From Anaerococcus sp. (lineage in GTDB: Bacteria > Bacillota > Clostridia > Tissierellales > Peptoniphilaceae): a DNA stretch of 52,744 bases. The translations under genes were made by a program, and so were the position numbers. Under the pieces are notes generated by a model. That model had not been told where the DNA came from. It was given only the letters and a program-made list of their open reading frames with translations, and searched no databases. Location of the stretch: the NCBI RefSeq assembly GCF_030825785.1, contig NZ_JAPJPG010000007.1, positions 1 through 52,744 on the forward strand, written 5' to 3'. Below, one piece after another: positions 1 to 8,782 of the stretch (positions are counted from its first letter, which is position 1; each line of letters starts with the position of its first letter).

Positions 1-212
1 AAAAAATCTAAACTTTTTAATTCATCATAGAAATTCCTAACTACCTTTAATTCGACTTCCTTTTTGCCAGTCTCATTATTTAGAAAATCATAGTGCTCTT
101 TAAGCAATCCTATTTTTCTTTCCAAATTGCTCTCATGAATTAATTTATTATAGAGATCGTCGCTGGGTAGCTTTCCCATTTTTGCTTTCGCTTTAACAGT
201 CACATCTCTCAT
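1..212 (-). CDS. Unidentified protein, 3' end beyond the window (V-ATPase subunit C-like?)
   Basis: The first 70 codons of a gene that leaves the window on the left. I start it at 212 because AAAGAGG lies six bases upstream of this ATG. An in-frame ATG at 236 has no ribosome binding site. The visible part is charged and helical, beginning MRDVTVKAKAKMGKLPSDDL, with no signal peptide or membrane segment. The spacing of KAKAKMGKL, a following DLYNKL and an ERKIGLLKE helix loosely recalls the N-terminus of bacterial V-type ATPase subunit C. That is only a resemblance by eye, and subunit C is not usually the first gene of its operon. It sits downstream of miaB with a 165-base gap, so it may have its own promoter. 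Function is not assigned. Confidence 0.5.
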   Translation of the reverse strand, partial: MRDVTVKAKAKMGKLPSDDLYNKLIHESNLERKIGLLKEHYDFLNNETGKKEVELKVVRNFYDELKSLDF

Positions 213-331
213 AACAACCTCTTTCTTTTGATACATATTTATTTTATCACTTGCACTCAACATTTAAAAGCATAAAAAATAATCTCTATAAAGTATTGAT
301 AAATACAAGTTTTCGGAAATCTTTTTCAAAT

Positions 332-371
332 ATAGACAAAACTTAAATGAAATTTATTAAGCTTTGTCTAT
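332..371. other. 15-bp hairpin just past miaB
   Basis: Arms 332-346 and 357-371 pair over 15 positions (one G-U on the minus-strand RNA) around a ten-base loop. The T-run (371-375) follows the hairpin on the plus strand, while miaB is read on the minus strand, where the hairpin is followed by ATTTGAAAAAG rather than a clean U tract. It therefore fits a plus-strand terminator better than a miaB terminator, although it may still mark the 3' end of the miaB message. Confidence 0.55.
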
Positions 372-377
372 TTTTAT

Positions 378-1727
378 CTATTCTACAAGCTCTCCTGAAA
401 TTGTAAACGATGTATTATCTGTAATTTTGACCTTTACAATTTCTCCGATTAATTTTTTGCTAGCCTTAACGTGGACTAACTTAAAGGTGTCAGTTCTACC
501 TGTAAGGATATCAGGATTGTTTTTGCTTTCCGATTCTAAGAGGACTTCTACGGTTTTTCCTATATATTCTTTATTCTTCTCGTTAAATATTGGATAAATC
601 GTATCTAATAATCTATCAAACCTATCTTGAACTATTTCTTCATCAATAGGAGTTAGCTTTGCTGCCCTTGTTTTTGGTCTAGGTGAATACTTAAAGGTGA
701 AGGCTGAATCAAATTCTATTTCTCTACATACCTTTAGAGTCTCCTTAAAATCCTCTTCAGTTTCAGTTGGGTAACCTACAATAATATCTGTAGAGATCGC
801 AATCCCTGGAATCTCTTCCCTTAATTTCTTCGCTCTTTCGATATATTTTTCCTGATCATACTTTCTATTCATATCTTTTAGGATCTTACTTGAGCCTGAT
901 TGTAAAGGTAAGTGGAAGTAATTACATATGTTATCATTATTTTTTATGACTTCTATTAGCTCATCTGATAAATCTTTGGGATGGCTTGTAGTAAATCTCA
1001 ATCTCTTAAGACCTTCAATCTGACTAATTTTTTCCAAAAGTTGTGGGAAGGTCATATCAAAATCAGCCTTATTGCCGTAGGAGTTTACATTTTGTCCTAA
1101 AAGAGTTATCTCCTTGTATCCTTCTTCAACAAGATGCTCCACTTCAGCAAGAATTGCAGAAGGCCTTCTTGACTCTTCCCTTCCCCTTGATTCAGGAACT
1201 ATACAATAAGAGCAGAAATTGTCGCAACCTGTCATAATATTTACAAAGGCTTGGAACTCATTTAAGGTATTATAATTTACATAATCATCCTTTACATCAT
1301 CTGTAGAAATATCTATAACTCTCTCATTTGTTTCTAGATATCTAAATATAAGATCTCTTAGGGAGTTGATATTTTTTGTACCAAAGATAATATCTACTTC
1401 CTTATGGTCTTTGATAATTACTTCTCTTGCGGTTGATGTTTGCATCATACACCCTGATACGGCGATGATTTTTTCGGGATGTTCTTTCTTTAGTTTCTTA
1501 AGGGAAGAGACTTGACCGTATAGCTTTAGCTCAGCATTTTCTCTTACCAGGCAGGTGTTAAATAATATAAAATCTGCACTTGATCTATCTTCTGTCTTTG
1601 TATATCCTAAATCTTCAAGTATATAAGATATTCTTTCAGAATCGTGCTCATTCATTTGACAACCAAAGGTTGTTATATTGTATGTTTTGTCCTTAAAATA
1701 ATATTTGTATTTTTCTTTAACTTGCAT
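378..1727 (-). CDS. miaB: tRNA-2-methylthio-N6-dimethylallyladenosine synthase MiaB
   Basis: Radical-SAM methylthiotransferase that adds the 2-methylthio group to N6-isopentenyl-A37 of tRNAs reading UNN codons. At 449 residues it has the family length. The N-terminal UPF0004 domain starts with TFGCQMNEHDSE (Cys23) and carries further cysteines at LFNTC and VSGCMM for the second 4Fe-4S cluster. The radical-SAM motif TGCDNFCSYC lies near residue 166, and the last 60 or so residues form the TRAM domain. GGAG six bases before the ATG supports this start. It follows ispH/rpsA on the same strand but is separated from it by a terminator at 1743-1770. Only 60 bases lie between the two genes, so it is either driven by read-through or by a promoter overlapping the terminator. 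Confidence 0.96.
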   Translation of the reverse strand: MQVKEKYKYYFKDKTYNITTFGCQMNEHDSERISYILEDLGYTKTEDRSSADFILFNTCLVRENAELKLYGQVSSLKKLKKEHPEKIIAVSGCMMQTSTAREVIIKDHKEVDIIFGTKNINSLRDLIFRYLETNERVIDISTDDVKDDYVNYNTLNEFQAFVNIMTGCDNFCSYCIVPESRGREESRRPSAILAEVEHLVEEGYKEITLLGQNVNSYGNKADFDMTFPQLLEKISQIEGLKRLRFTTSHPKDLSDELIEVIKNNDNICNYFHLPLQSGSSKILKDMNRKYDQEKYIERAKKLREEIPGIAISTDIIVGYPTETEEDFKETLKVCREIEFDSAFTFKYSPRPKTRAAKLTPIDEEIVQDRFDRLLDTIYPIFNEKNKEYIGKTVEVLLESESKNNPDILTGRTDTFKLVHVKASKKLIGEIVKVKITDNTSFTISGELVE

Positions 1728-1742
1728 ATTACTCCAATCATG

Positions 1743-1770
1743 AAAAAAGGAGATGAGTTAATCATCTCCT
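1743..1770 (-). terminator. Intrinsic terminator after ispH/rpsA
   Basis: A perfect nine-base-pair stem (AGGAGATGA with TCATCTCCT, loop of five) is followed on the minus strand by six T residues. It lies 16 bases beyond the ispH/rpsA stop codon and before miaB. Confidence 0.88.
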
Positions 1771-1786
1771 CTTAGTCTTCTAAGAT

Positions 1787-3847
1787 TTATTCGTCTTCGC
1801 CTTCTAGTAATCCTTCATTACCTTGTTCAGATAATGCTTGTTCTAGTAGGTTACCTAAATTGTTATTTAGATCGTCATCACCAAATGAAGCAGAATTATC
1901 TCTTTCTAGTCTTCTTCTTGGTCTATCATTGTTTCTTTGAGGTCTCTTAGCTCTTCTTTCTGATCTTTCTGGAGCTTCCTTAAGAGCTTTAATGCTTAGG
2001 CCAACTTTTTCTTCATCTGTATCGATGCTTATGATCTTAACTTCGATTTCATCACCAACGTTAAGCTCATCAGATGGCTTTTCAACATGTTCCCATGAAA
2101 TTTCTGAAACGTGAACTAGTCCTTCAACTCCGTCTGCTACTTCAACAAACGCACCAAAGTCAAGTAGGTTAACAACCTTACCTGTTACAACATCACCAAC
2201 TTCGTGTTGGTTAACGAATGCTTCAAATGGTTTTTCTAGAAGTTGTTTACGTCCAAGAGAAATTCTGTTCTTTTCTTGATTTAATTTTAGGATTTTAACT
2301 TCGATTTCATCACCAACGTTTAGTACATCAGATGGGTGTTCAACTCTGCTCCAAGCGATGTCTGATACGTGTAGGAGTCCATCAAGACCATTCACTTCAA
2401 CGAAGGCACCGAAGTCTGTAAGTCTTGCGACTTTTCCAGTTACTACTTGTCCTTCTTCAAGTTCTTCCCATAGTCCGTCAAGTTCATCTTCAACTACTTC
2501 TTTTCTAGAAAGAACTAGTCTATTTTTTCTTTCATCGATGCTGATGATTTTTAGATCCCACTCTTCTCCAACGAATTTCTTGAAGTTTTTAACAAAGTAT
2601 GTTGCGATTTGGCTTGCAGGAACAAATCCATTTATTCCTTCAACATTAACAGTAAGACCACCCTTGTTGAATCCACTTACTACTCCGTGAACTAACTCGT
2701 CATTTTCAGCCTTTTCTGCTAGGTCTTTCCATACCTTCATTCCTTCAACTCTTCTTGTAGAAAGTGAAACGTTGCCTTCACCGTCATCTAATTTGATAAC
2801 GAATACGTCAATCTCATCACCTACGTTAAAACTGTTTTTTGGATCTTTTGCTTCTTCTTCTGTCATTTCGTCTAGTTTGATAATCCCGTCAGCTCTAAAT
2901 TGAATGTCAACGAATACTTCATCATCCTTAACATCAATAACTGTACCCTTTACGATTTCCTTTGGGTAAATCTTCTTTAAACTATCCTCTAGACTGTTCA
3001 TAAATTCTTCTTTTGTGAATTCATCCATACTACTTACTACCTCCTCGATAATCTCATCAGGTGTAGAGGCACCTGCGATTATACCAACTTTTTTAAATTT
3101 AGAGAGCTTTTGCAAAGGTAGATCTTTAACAGTTTCAATCCTAAAAACATTTTTACAATACAGATCAGCTACTTGATATAGCTTATTTGTATTAGAACTA
3201 TTAAAACCACCAGCTACAATCATGCAATCAACTTCCTTAGCTAAGGATTTGGCTGCTTCTTGCCTATTTTCAGTTGCTTTACATATTGTGTTTTCTATTA
3301 CTACACTATCATTATTTTCTTTTAACTTGTTAGCAATATCATAAAAATAATCAAGCCTATTTGTAGTTTGACTAACAACATAAAGCTTGTCATTACATTT
3401 TATATTTTTTGCTTCAGTCTCATCTGAAACTATTATACCATTGTTTAGGAAAGATTCCATAGCAATTATTTCGGGATGCATTTTATCTCCAACAATAACC
3501 ACCTGGTATCCATCATTTTCTTTTTCTACAATCTTTTTGTATATATTGTTTAGTACTAGACAAGTAGCATCCACTACTTCGTTACCGTTTGCTAAAAGTC
3601 TTTCTTTAAAGTCGGCACTTTCTCCGTGCGCCCTTATAAGAATTGTAGAATTCTTTATCTTTAGAGCTTCTTTTTTATCAACAACTTCTAGTCCTTCATT
3701 TTCTAATTTCTCGACTAATTGCGGATTATGTATCAAAGGCCCTACACAGTAGCGCTTGCCTTCCTTCTTTATAGCTTCTTCGGCAAGCTCCACAGACCTT
3801 CTTACACCACCGCAAAATCCTGAATAATTTGCAATAATTATTTCCAT
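1787..3847 (-). CDS. ispH: IspH-ribosomal protein S1 fusion (HMBPP reductase / 30S S1)
   Basis: A natural fusion of 686 residues. Residues 1 to about 280 are 4-hydroxy-3-methylbut-2-enyl diphosphate reductase, the last step of the MEP isoprenoid pathway. The three cluster cysteines are in GFCGGVRRS (Cys12), DATCLV (about 96) and TICKATENRQ (about 195). The rest holds four S1 RNA-binding repeats beginning near residues 297, 382, 467 and 553. The last two contain the classic DFGAFVEV signature. The tail is arginine-rich and then acidic. This fused form is known from Clostridia and relatives. Fewer S1 repeats than the six of E. coli is usual for Firmicutes. The start overlaps plsC by ten bases, so the two are translationally coupled. 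The sequence reads through both halves with no frameshift. Confidence 0.95.
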   Translation of the reverse strand: MEIIIANYSGFCGGVRRSVELAEEAIKKEGKRYCVGPLIHNPQLVEKLENEGLEVVDKKEALKIKNSTILIRAHGESADFKERLLANGNEVVDATCLVLNNIYKKIVEKENDGYQVVIVGDKMHPEIIAMESFLNNGIIVSDETEAKNIKCNDKLYVVSQTTNRLDYFYDIANKLKENNDSVVIENTICKATENRQEAAKSLAKEVDCMIVAGGFNSSNTNKLYQVADLYCKNVFRIETVKDLPLQKLSKFKKVGIIAGASTPDEIIEEVVSSMDEFTKEEFMNSLEDSLKKIYPKEIVKGTVIDVKDDEVFVDIQFRADGIIKLDEMTEEEAKDPKNSFNVGDEIDVFVIKLDDGEGNVSLSTRRVEGMKVWKDLAEKAENDELVHGVVSGFNKGGLTVNVEGINGFVPASQIATYFVKNFKKFVGEEWDLKIISIDERKNRLVLSRKEVVEDELDGLWEELEEGQVVTGKVARLTDFGAFVEVNGLDGLLHVSDIAWSRVEHPSDVLNVGDEIEVKILKLNQEKNRISLGRKQLLEKPFEAFVNQHEVGDVVTGKVVNLLDFGAFVEVADGVEGLVHVSEISWEHVEKPSDELNVGDEIEVKIISIDTDEEKVGLSIKALKEAPERSERRAKRPQRNNDRPRRRLERDNSASFGDDDLNNNLGNLLEQALSEQGNEGLLEGEDE

Positions 3848-4440
3848 TGATTCTCACTTTCCACAATTGTGTGATGCTCATAGATTTTATCATAAACCCT
3901 ATCTGTCATCTTCTTCATAGCCTCTTTGTTTTTTAAAGAAGCGAATTCGTTAACAGCTACAGGTTTTTTTATCAAAATTTCACTTCTTCTAAATGGTTTG
4001 TAAGTAGAAATTATCTCTATTGGCATAATATCTGCCTTAGCTTTTAGGGCGATAAATGCCACACCATCTTTTACATTTTCTCTCTTAGCTTCCTTAACCC
4101 TAGTTCCTTCAGGAAAAATCCCAAGAATCTTCTCCTCATTAACCAAGGCTACAGAAGCCCTCAAAGCTTTTAAGTCACGCCCAAATCTATCTACTGGAAA
4201 GGCTCCAAGAGCTTTTAGAAATCCACCTACAAAAGGCTTATCAAAAAGTTCTTTTTTCGCCATAAAATAGATTCTTTGAGGTAAACTTACTGCTAAAAAT
4301 ATCGGATCCAACAAAGACTTATGGTTGGCGCATACGATAACTTTATCAGTTTCTTCAATATTTTCAAGACCCTTAACCCTTATCCTAAATATTGGTATAC
4401 AGATTATTTTTAAAAGCACTACAAAAAAATTATATAACAT
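3838..4440 (-). CDS. plsC: 1-acyl-sn-glycerol-3-phosphate acyltransferase PlsC
   Basis: Acylates lysophosphatidic acid to phosphatidic acid at the membrane. At 200 residues it matches compact Firmicutes PlsC. A hydrophobic N-terminus (residues 1-20) anchors it. The catalytic HxxxxD motif is NHKSLLD near residue 39, and the substrate-binding motif is FPEGTR near residue 110. It overlaps cmk upstream by 11 bases and ispH/rpsA downstream by 10. The order cmk-plsC-ispH/rpsA is a common clostridial cluster. Phosphatidic acid made here could use acyl groups activated by the FakA system encoded further along. Confidence 0.93.
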   Translation of the reverse strand: MLYNFFVVLLKIICIPIFRIRVKGLENIEETDKVIVCANHKSLLDPIFLAVSLPQRIYFMAKKELFDKPFVGGFLKALGAFPVDRFGRDLKALRASVALVNEEKILGIFPEGTRVKEAKRENVKDGVAFIALKAKADIMPIEIISTYKPFRRSEILIKKPVAVNEFASLKNKEAMKKMTDRVYDKIYEHHTIVESENQWK

Positions 4441-5080
4441 CTTCTCTATCCATTATATCTAAAATCGCATCTATAGTCTCTTCTATATTTAAGTCAGAGT
4501 TATCAATCAAATGAGCGTCTTCTGCCTTTCTCAAGGGAGAAGTTTCTCTATTAGAATCATACTCGTCTCTTGCTATGATAGATTTTTCTAATTTATCTAG
4601 ACTTAAATTAGATTCGTTTTGTTCAAATCTTCTCATAGCTCTTACTCTTGGACTGGCTGTTAGGAAGAACTTGTACTTAGCATTAGGAAAAACTACCGTA
4701 CCTATATCCCTACCATCTAGAATAAAACTAGTATTTTGAGCAATTTGTCTTTGCATATCTACAAGTTTTCTTCTAACATCTTCATTAGCTGAAACCCATG
4801 ATACGTTTTTAGTGACTTTATCACTTCTTATTTCACTACTAACGTCATCGCCATTAAGAAAGATTGCTCCCTCATTAAAATCAATTTGAATATTTTCTAA
4901 ATTTTTAAGTATTCTGTCTAAGTCTACCTCTTTTATTTCATTGTCTAAGAAATATTTGGTAACTGCTCTATACATAGAACCGGTGTTTAAATATTCAATC
5001 CCTAACCTATCAGATAATTTCTGGGCAATGGTCGATTTGCCAGAGCCACTTGGTCCATCAAGTGCGATTATATATGTCAT
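4430..5080 (-). CDS. cmk: Cytidylate kinase
   Basis: Phosphorylates CMP and dCMP to the diphosphates in pyrimidine salvage and CDP-lipid turnover. It has 216 residues, with a Walker A loop GPSGSGKS at residues 9-16 and the Cmk motif LNTGSMYRA just after. The CMP-binding and lid region includes LDGRDIGT, and SPRVRAMRR follows. It overlaps yhiN by four bases and plsC by eleven, so these genes are one transcript. Confidence 0.95.
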   Translation of the reverse strand: MTYIIALDGPSGSGKSTIAQKLSDRLGIEYLNTGSMYRAVTKYFLDNEIKEVDLDRILKNLENIQIDFNEGAIFLNGDDVSSEIRSDKVTKNVSWVSANEDVRRKLVDMQRQIAQNTSFILDGRDIGTVVFPNAKYKFFLTASPRVRAMRRFEQNESNLSLDKLEKSIIARDEYDSNRETSPLRKAEDAHLIDNSDLNIEETIDAILDIMDREDVI

Positions 5081-6288
5081 ACCTTCTCCTTTATATCAAG
5101 ACTTGCTGCGTAGGCTGTAGTAAAGGCAATCTGCAAGTTGAAACCTCCTGTTAAAGCGTCAATATCCAGGACTTCTCCTATGAAGTATAGATCATTGACT
5201 AGTTTTGATTCCATTGTTTTAGGATTAATTTCTTTTAGATCCACTCCTCCACTAGTAATTACAGCATTATTAAAATTTTCTTTTTGCCTTATTTTAAAAC
5301 CAAAATCTTTTATTAATTCCAAGATTCTTTTTCTTTGTTCTCGAGTGATTGTACTTGCTTTAATGTCTCTTTTAATTTTTAGTCTATCAATTACAATTGA
5401 TGTCAATTGATCATTTAGTAGTATATTTAAAACATTTGATATATTCTTTTTACTATTCCTTTCAAATAAGGATATGAGTTTTGTATCGAGCATATCATAT
5501 GTTAAGTCAGGAAGAAAATCTATTGACAAGCTCTCTAGTTGATCTCTTGCCGCAAGAGCTTGAATTTTAAGGGCAGCTGGTCCTGTAATAAAGTTTGGAG
5601 TAAGCATTATATCTCCTATGATCTCATAAGATTTTTCTTTCGCCCTTAAGATAAGTTTCTTATTGGTCAAGCTTAGCGCCTTTACATCTAATCTATTCTC
5701 TAAATATAATGGCATAAGAGATGCTTTTGCTTTGATTATCTTATGGCCAAAACTTTGAGCAAAGTTATACCCATCACCGGTCGATCCTGTTTTGGGATAA
5801 GTTAGACCACCAGTTGCAATAATGAGGCTATCGAATTTGTATTTTTTCCCAGCTGTATTTGCTACAAAACAATCTGTCTTTTCTATATTTTCAACTGTAG
5901 TATTAGGAAGGTATTTAATTCGTTTTTTTCTAATCAAACTTTCAAATAAAAGAATAATTTCACTCGACTTTGAAGATTTAGGAAATACCTTCCCATCATC
6001 TTCTACTATCGTTTCTACACCTTCCTTATTTAAGAAATCAATCATAGAGAAATTGTCAAATCTAGAAAATGAAGAATAAAAGAAATTTCTATTCCTAATA
6101 ATATTTTCCATAAATTCATCATAGTAATTAGCGTTTGTTACATTACATCTTCCATTACCTGTAATTTTTAACTTCTCACCGATATTATTGTTTTTATCTA
6201 GTAAGTAGACTTCATTATTTTCATTTTTTATATTTATAGCTGCAAAGACCCCCGCTGGACCTGCACCTATTATTCCAATATTTCTCAT
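5077..6288 (-). CDS. YhiN/HI0933-family FAD-dependent oxidoreductase
   Basis: A 403-residue flavoprotein of the HI0933/YhiN family, often annotated as an aminoacetone oxidase-like FAD-binding enzyme. The physiological substrate is not established. The Rossmann dinucleotide-binding motif IGIIGAGPAGVFAA is at the very N-terminus, followed by the family signature KLKITGNGRCNVTN. A second family motif, ATGGLTYPKTGSTGDGY, lies near residue 160, and the C-terminal FAD contact is LTGGFNLQIAFTT. It heads the cluster with cmk, plsC and ispH/rpsA. Only 34 bases, largely a terminator, separate it from rluB upstream, so a promoter inside rluB or read-through is needed. Confidence 0.88.
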   Translation of the reverse strand: MRNIGIIGAGPAGVFAAINIKNENNEVYLLDKNNNIGEKLKITGNGRCNVTNANYYDEFMENIIRNRNFFYSSFSRFDNFSMIDFLNKEGVETIVEDDGKVFPKSSKSSEIILLFESLIRKKRIKYLPNTTVENIEKTDCFVANTAGKKYKFDSLIIATGGLTYPKTGSTGDGYNFAQSFGHKIIKAKASLMPLYLENRLDVKALSLTNKKLILRAKEKSYEIIGDIMLTPNFITGPAALKIQALAARDQLESLSIDFLPDLTYDMLDTKLISLFERNSKKNISNVLNILLNDQLTSIVIDRLKIKRDIKASTITREQRKRILELIKDFGFKIRQKENFNNAVITSGGVDLKEINPKTMESKLVNDLYFIGEVLDIDALTGGFNLQIAFTTAYAASLDIKEKV

Positions 6289-6304
6289 ATATAAATTTTA
6301 CCAT

Positions 6305-6329
6305 AAAAAAAGAGATAGACCCCTATCCC
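6305..6329 (-). terminator. Intrinsic terminator of the efp-rluB operon
   Basis: A seven-base-pair stem (GGGATAG with CTATCTC, one G-U pair, loop of four) followed on the minus strand by a run of seven T residues. The rluB stop codon lies inside the stem. It separates the 12-gene efp operon from yhiN. Confidence 0.8.
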
Positions 6330-7024
6330 CTAGTTTTTCTTACAAAATCCATCTCAGCCTGATCAAACTTTCTTTTCTCATAAGGCTTCATATCGCTAAG
6401 TTCAATAGGTCCTATGCTGATTCTTTTAAGCATTGTCACCTCACTTGAAAATTGAGCAAACATCCTTCTAATCTGCCTCTTATATCCTTGATGAATAGTA
6501 ACTTTGTAAGTTTTACTAGCCTTATCAATGAGTTCTATCCTAGAATCAGAAGTTATTTCTGAATTTCCTATATCAAGCCCAGATTCGAATCTTTGACAAT
6601 CTTTCTTGTTTAATAATCTAGTAACCCTAACTATGTAAGTCTTATCTAGCTTCTTGCTAGGATGAATTATTTGATTAGTAAAGATACCATCGTTTGTAAT
6701 AATTAATAGACCCTCACTATCCTTATCAAGTCTTCCTGCAGCAAAAAATCTTTGATCAGTTTTTACTAAATCATTAAGATCTCGGTTGTTATAAGGATCG
6801 AAGTTACTGGTAATATATCCTCTTGGTTTATATAATTTGATGTAGATTTTTTCTTCTATTTGAAGAAGCTCTCCATCTATTTCCACAATATCAGAGTCTT
6901 TTATATCAAGACCTAGCTCATATGTAAGCTTGCCATTAACTTTAACCTTACCATGTTTGACAAGATCATCGGCTTTTCTCCTTGAAGTGTATCCGCATCT
7001 TGCTATATACTTATTAATCCTCAT
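6323..7024 (-). CDS. rluB: Pseudouridine synthase RluB family
   Basis: Isomerises a uridine of 23S rRNA, by family the position near 2605. An S4 RNA-binding domain covers residues 1-60 (MRINKYIARCGYTSRRKADD). The catalytic domain follows, with the aspartate motif AAGRLDKDSEGLLIITNDG near residue 95. I start the gene at 7024 because GGAG sits six bases upstream; an in-frame ATG four codons earlier lacks a site. It overlaps the scpB end by 11 bases. The scpA-scpB-rluB order is widely conserved in Firmicutes. Confidence 0.93.
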   Translation of the reverse strand: MRINKYIARCGYTSRRKADDLVKHGKVKVNGKLTYELGLDIKDSDIVEIDGELLQIEEKIYIKLYKPRGYITSNFDPYNNRDLNDLVKTDQRFFAAGRLDKDSEGLLIITNDGIFTNQIIHPSKKLDKTYIVRVTRLLNKKDCQRFESGLDIGNSEITSDSRIELIDKASKTYKVTIHQGYKRQIRRMFAQFSSEVTMLKRISIGPIELSDMKPYEKRKFDQAEMDFVRKTRG

Positions 7025-7544
7025 AATCGTCTCCATCTAAGTTGATTTCCGGCAATTCTTCTAAGGAAGTGATATTAAAATACTTAAGAAATTCTGTTGT
7101 TGTCACGTAAATAATAGGCTTTCCAATCTTATCCAACCTTCCATTTTCTTTAATTAATCCCCTAGCCATTAAAGAATCGATGGTCGATTGGGAATTTACT
7201 CCCCTTATCTTATCAATCTCGGCTCTAGTAATTGGTTGTTTGTAAGCGATAATTGAAAGGGTCTCCAAAGTTGAAGTTGACAGCTTTTTTTCAGATTTTT
7301 TTATTACTTTTTCAAAATACCTGTCATGGCATTCTCTCGTGGTGAATTGATAAGACTTATCGAATTTTCTAATAATTAAGCCTGATTTCCTAGAATTTCT
7401 CTCCTCAATCATTTCATCTAAAGTTATTTGAATCTCTTTTTTATTAGAGTCGTAAATTATTGCGGAAAGGTCTTCCAAGTCTATTGGTTCTGCCCATATA
7501 TATAAAATTTCTTCTATTAGTCCTTTAAGATATTCCTTATCCAT
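7014..7544 (-). CDS. scpB: Segregation and condensation protein ScpB
   Basis: Winged-helix kleisin partner in the SMC-ScpA-ScpB condensin complex, which organises and segregates the chromosome. At 176 residues it has the family length. The two winged-helix domains are recognisable, including TLSIIAYKQPITRAEIDKIRG near residues 95-115 and ARGLIKENGRLDKIGKP in the second. The start lies one base after the scpA stop, and the end overlaps rluB. Confidence 0.95.
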   Translation of the reverse strand: MDKEYLKGLIEEILYIWAEPIDLEDLSAIIYDSNKKEIQITLDEMIEERNSRKSGLIIRKFDKSYQFTTRECHDRYFEKVIKKSEKKLSTSTLETLSIIAYKQPITRAEIDKIRGVNSQSTIDSLMARGLIKENGRLDKIGKPIIYVTTTEFLKYFNITSLEELPEINLDGDDYED

Positions 7545-7545
7545 A

Positions 7546-8244
7546 TTACCTCTTTATAACTACAAAAGAATTTAGACCCTTAGCCTCTAAAGTTATTTCC
7601 TTTAGTTTTACTAATTCCAGAAGTGCTAAGAATGTAGCTATACACTCAGCCTTATTTTTGATCCTATCAGTTAAAGAAGATAAATCCAATTTTTTAGTGA
7701 AATTCAAAGTCTTTTTGATCTTCTCAACATAATCATTTACATCTTCTTGCTTTATGCTTTTGACTACAGACTTCTCTGACTTTTTCTTTAAATTTGTCAT
7801 CAATTTTCTAAATTCTTGTGTCAGTATATTAATATCTTTATCTATTTTTACTTCTTCATATTTTTCAAATTGAGTTAGGTCTTCTTGATACTTACTGTAG
7901 ATTTTCCTAGCTTCTTCTTCCATATCCTTAAACTCATCTTCTACTGATTTGATCTTTTTATAGTAGATTAAATAAGAAAGAAATTCCTCTTCTAGGTCAT
8001 CTTTTTCATCTTTAGGCAACAATTTATTGGCCTTAATAGTCAATAGTATAGATGCTATATATATAAACTCCGACAAATTTTCTATATTTTCATCTAGTTT
8101 ATTAATTTCTTCTAGGTAGGAATTTGTAATCTCTTCTAGTTCTATATCGTAAATATCTATTTTCTTTTTCTCAATTAATTTTAAAAGCAAATCAAAAGGG
8201 CCTGTGAAGGCTTTAAGTTCTATATTTAATCTAGTCTCGCTCAT
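7546..8244 (-). CDS. scpA: Segregation and condensation protein ScpA
   Basis: Kleisin subunit bridging the SMC head domains. It has 232 residues. The N-terminal SMC-binding segment reads FTGPFDLLLKLIEKKKIDIYD, the middle is charged and helical, and the C-terminal winged helix runs from about residue 170 (FLALLELVKLKEITL). It overlaps nudF by 14 bases upstream and abuts scpB, so production of the two kleisin components is coupled. Confidence 0.94.
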   Translation of the reverse strand: MSETRLNIELKAFTGPFDLLLKLIEKKKIDIYDIELEEITNSYLEEINKLDENIENLSEFIYIASILLTIKANKLLPKDEKDDLEEEFLSYLIYYKKIKSVEDEFKDMEEEARKIYSKYQEDLTQFEKYEEVKIDKDINILTQEFRKLMTNLKKKSEKSVVKSIKQEDVNDYVEKIKKTLNFTKKLDLSSLTDRIKNKAECIATFLALLELVKLKEITLEAKGLNSFVVIKR

Positions 8245-8782
8245 TTAAGATTTTCTTCGCATATAAAACAGCTATAATACTTTTTGCATCTGTAAGTTCT
8301 CCATTTTCTATCATATTGTACAAATCATCGATAGAATAGGAATAAGCCATTACATTTTCATCTTCATCTTGTTCTAGTTCAGATTTGACCAGACCACTTG
8401 CTATAAAAAACGATAGTTTATCATTTGTAAAACCTGGTGATGCATGCATGTCGAATAAGTAAGAGATATTTTCAGGAAAATATCCAATTTCTTCTTGGAG
8501 CTCTCTTTTAGCTGTCTCTATAGGTAGTTCATTGCTTTCTACTAGGCCTGCTGGAATCTCGAGTGTCACTTTATCTATAGCTTTTCTGTATTGTTTAACC
8601 ATCCACAACTTACCCTCGTCATCAAAAGCTATAATTCCTACACCCTTTTGATGGTCTACAATTTCTCTTTTAGAATACTTTTTGTTTTCAAGTTCAACGG
8701 TATCGACTCTTAACTTAAGAATCTTACCATCATAGATAGTATCAGATTTTATAGACTTTTCATAAAATTTATCTTCATTCAT
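8231..8782 (-). CDS. nudF: Nudix hydrolase, ADP-ribose pyrophosphatase type
   Basis: Likely hydrolyses ADP-ribose to AMP and ribose 5-phosphate. At 183 residues it carries a complete Nudix box: G, five residues, E, seven residues, then RELQEEIGY, near residues 78-100. The upstream strand VKQYRKAIDKVTLEIPAG and the C-terminal acidic region match the NudF/YqkG group. It lies between recN and scpA and overlaps both, which places it in the large efp operon. Substrate is inferred from family only. Confidence 0.9.
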   Translation of the reverse strand: MNEDKFYEKSIKSDTIYDGKILKLRVDTVELENKKYSKREIVDHQKGVGIIAFDDEGKLWMVKQYRKAIDKVTLEIPAGLVESNELPIETAKRELQEEIGYFPENISYLFDMHASPGFTNDKLSFFIASGLVKSELEQDEDENVMAYSYSIDDLYNMIENGELTDAKSIIAVLYAKKILNERD

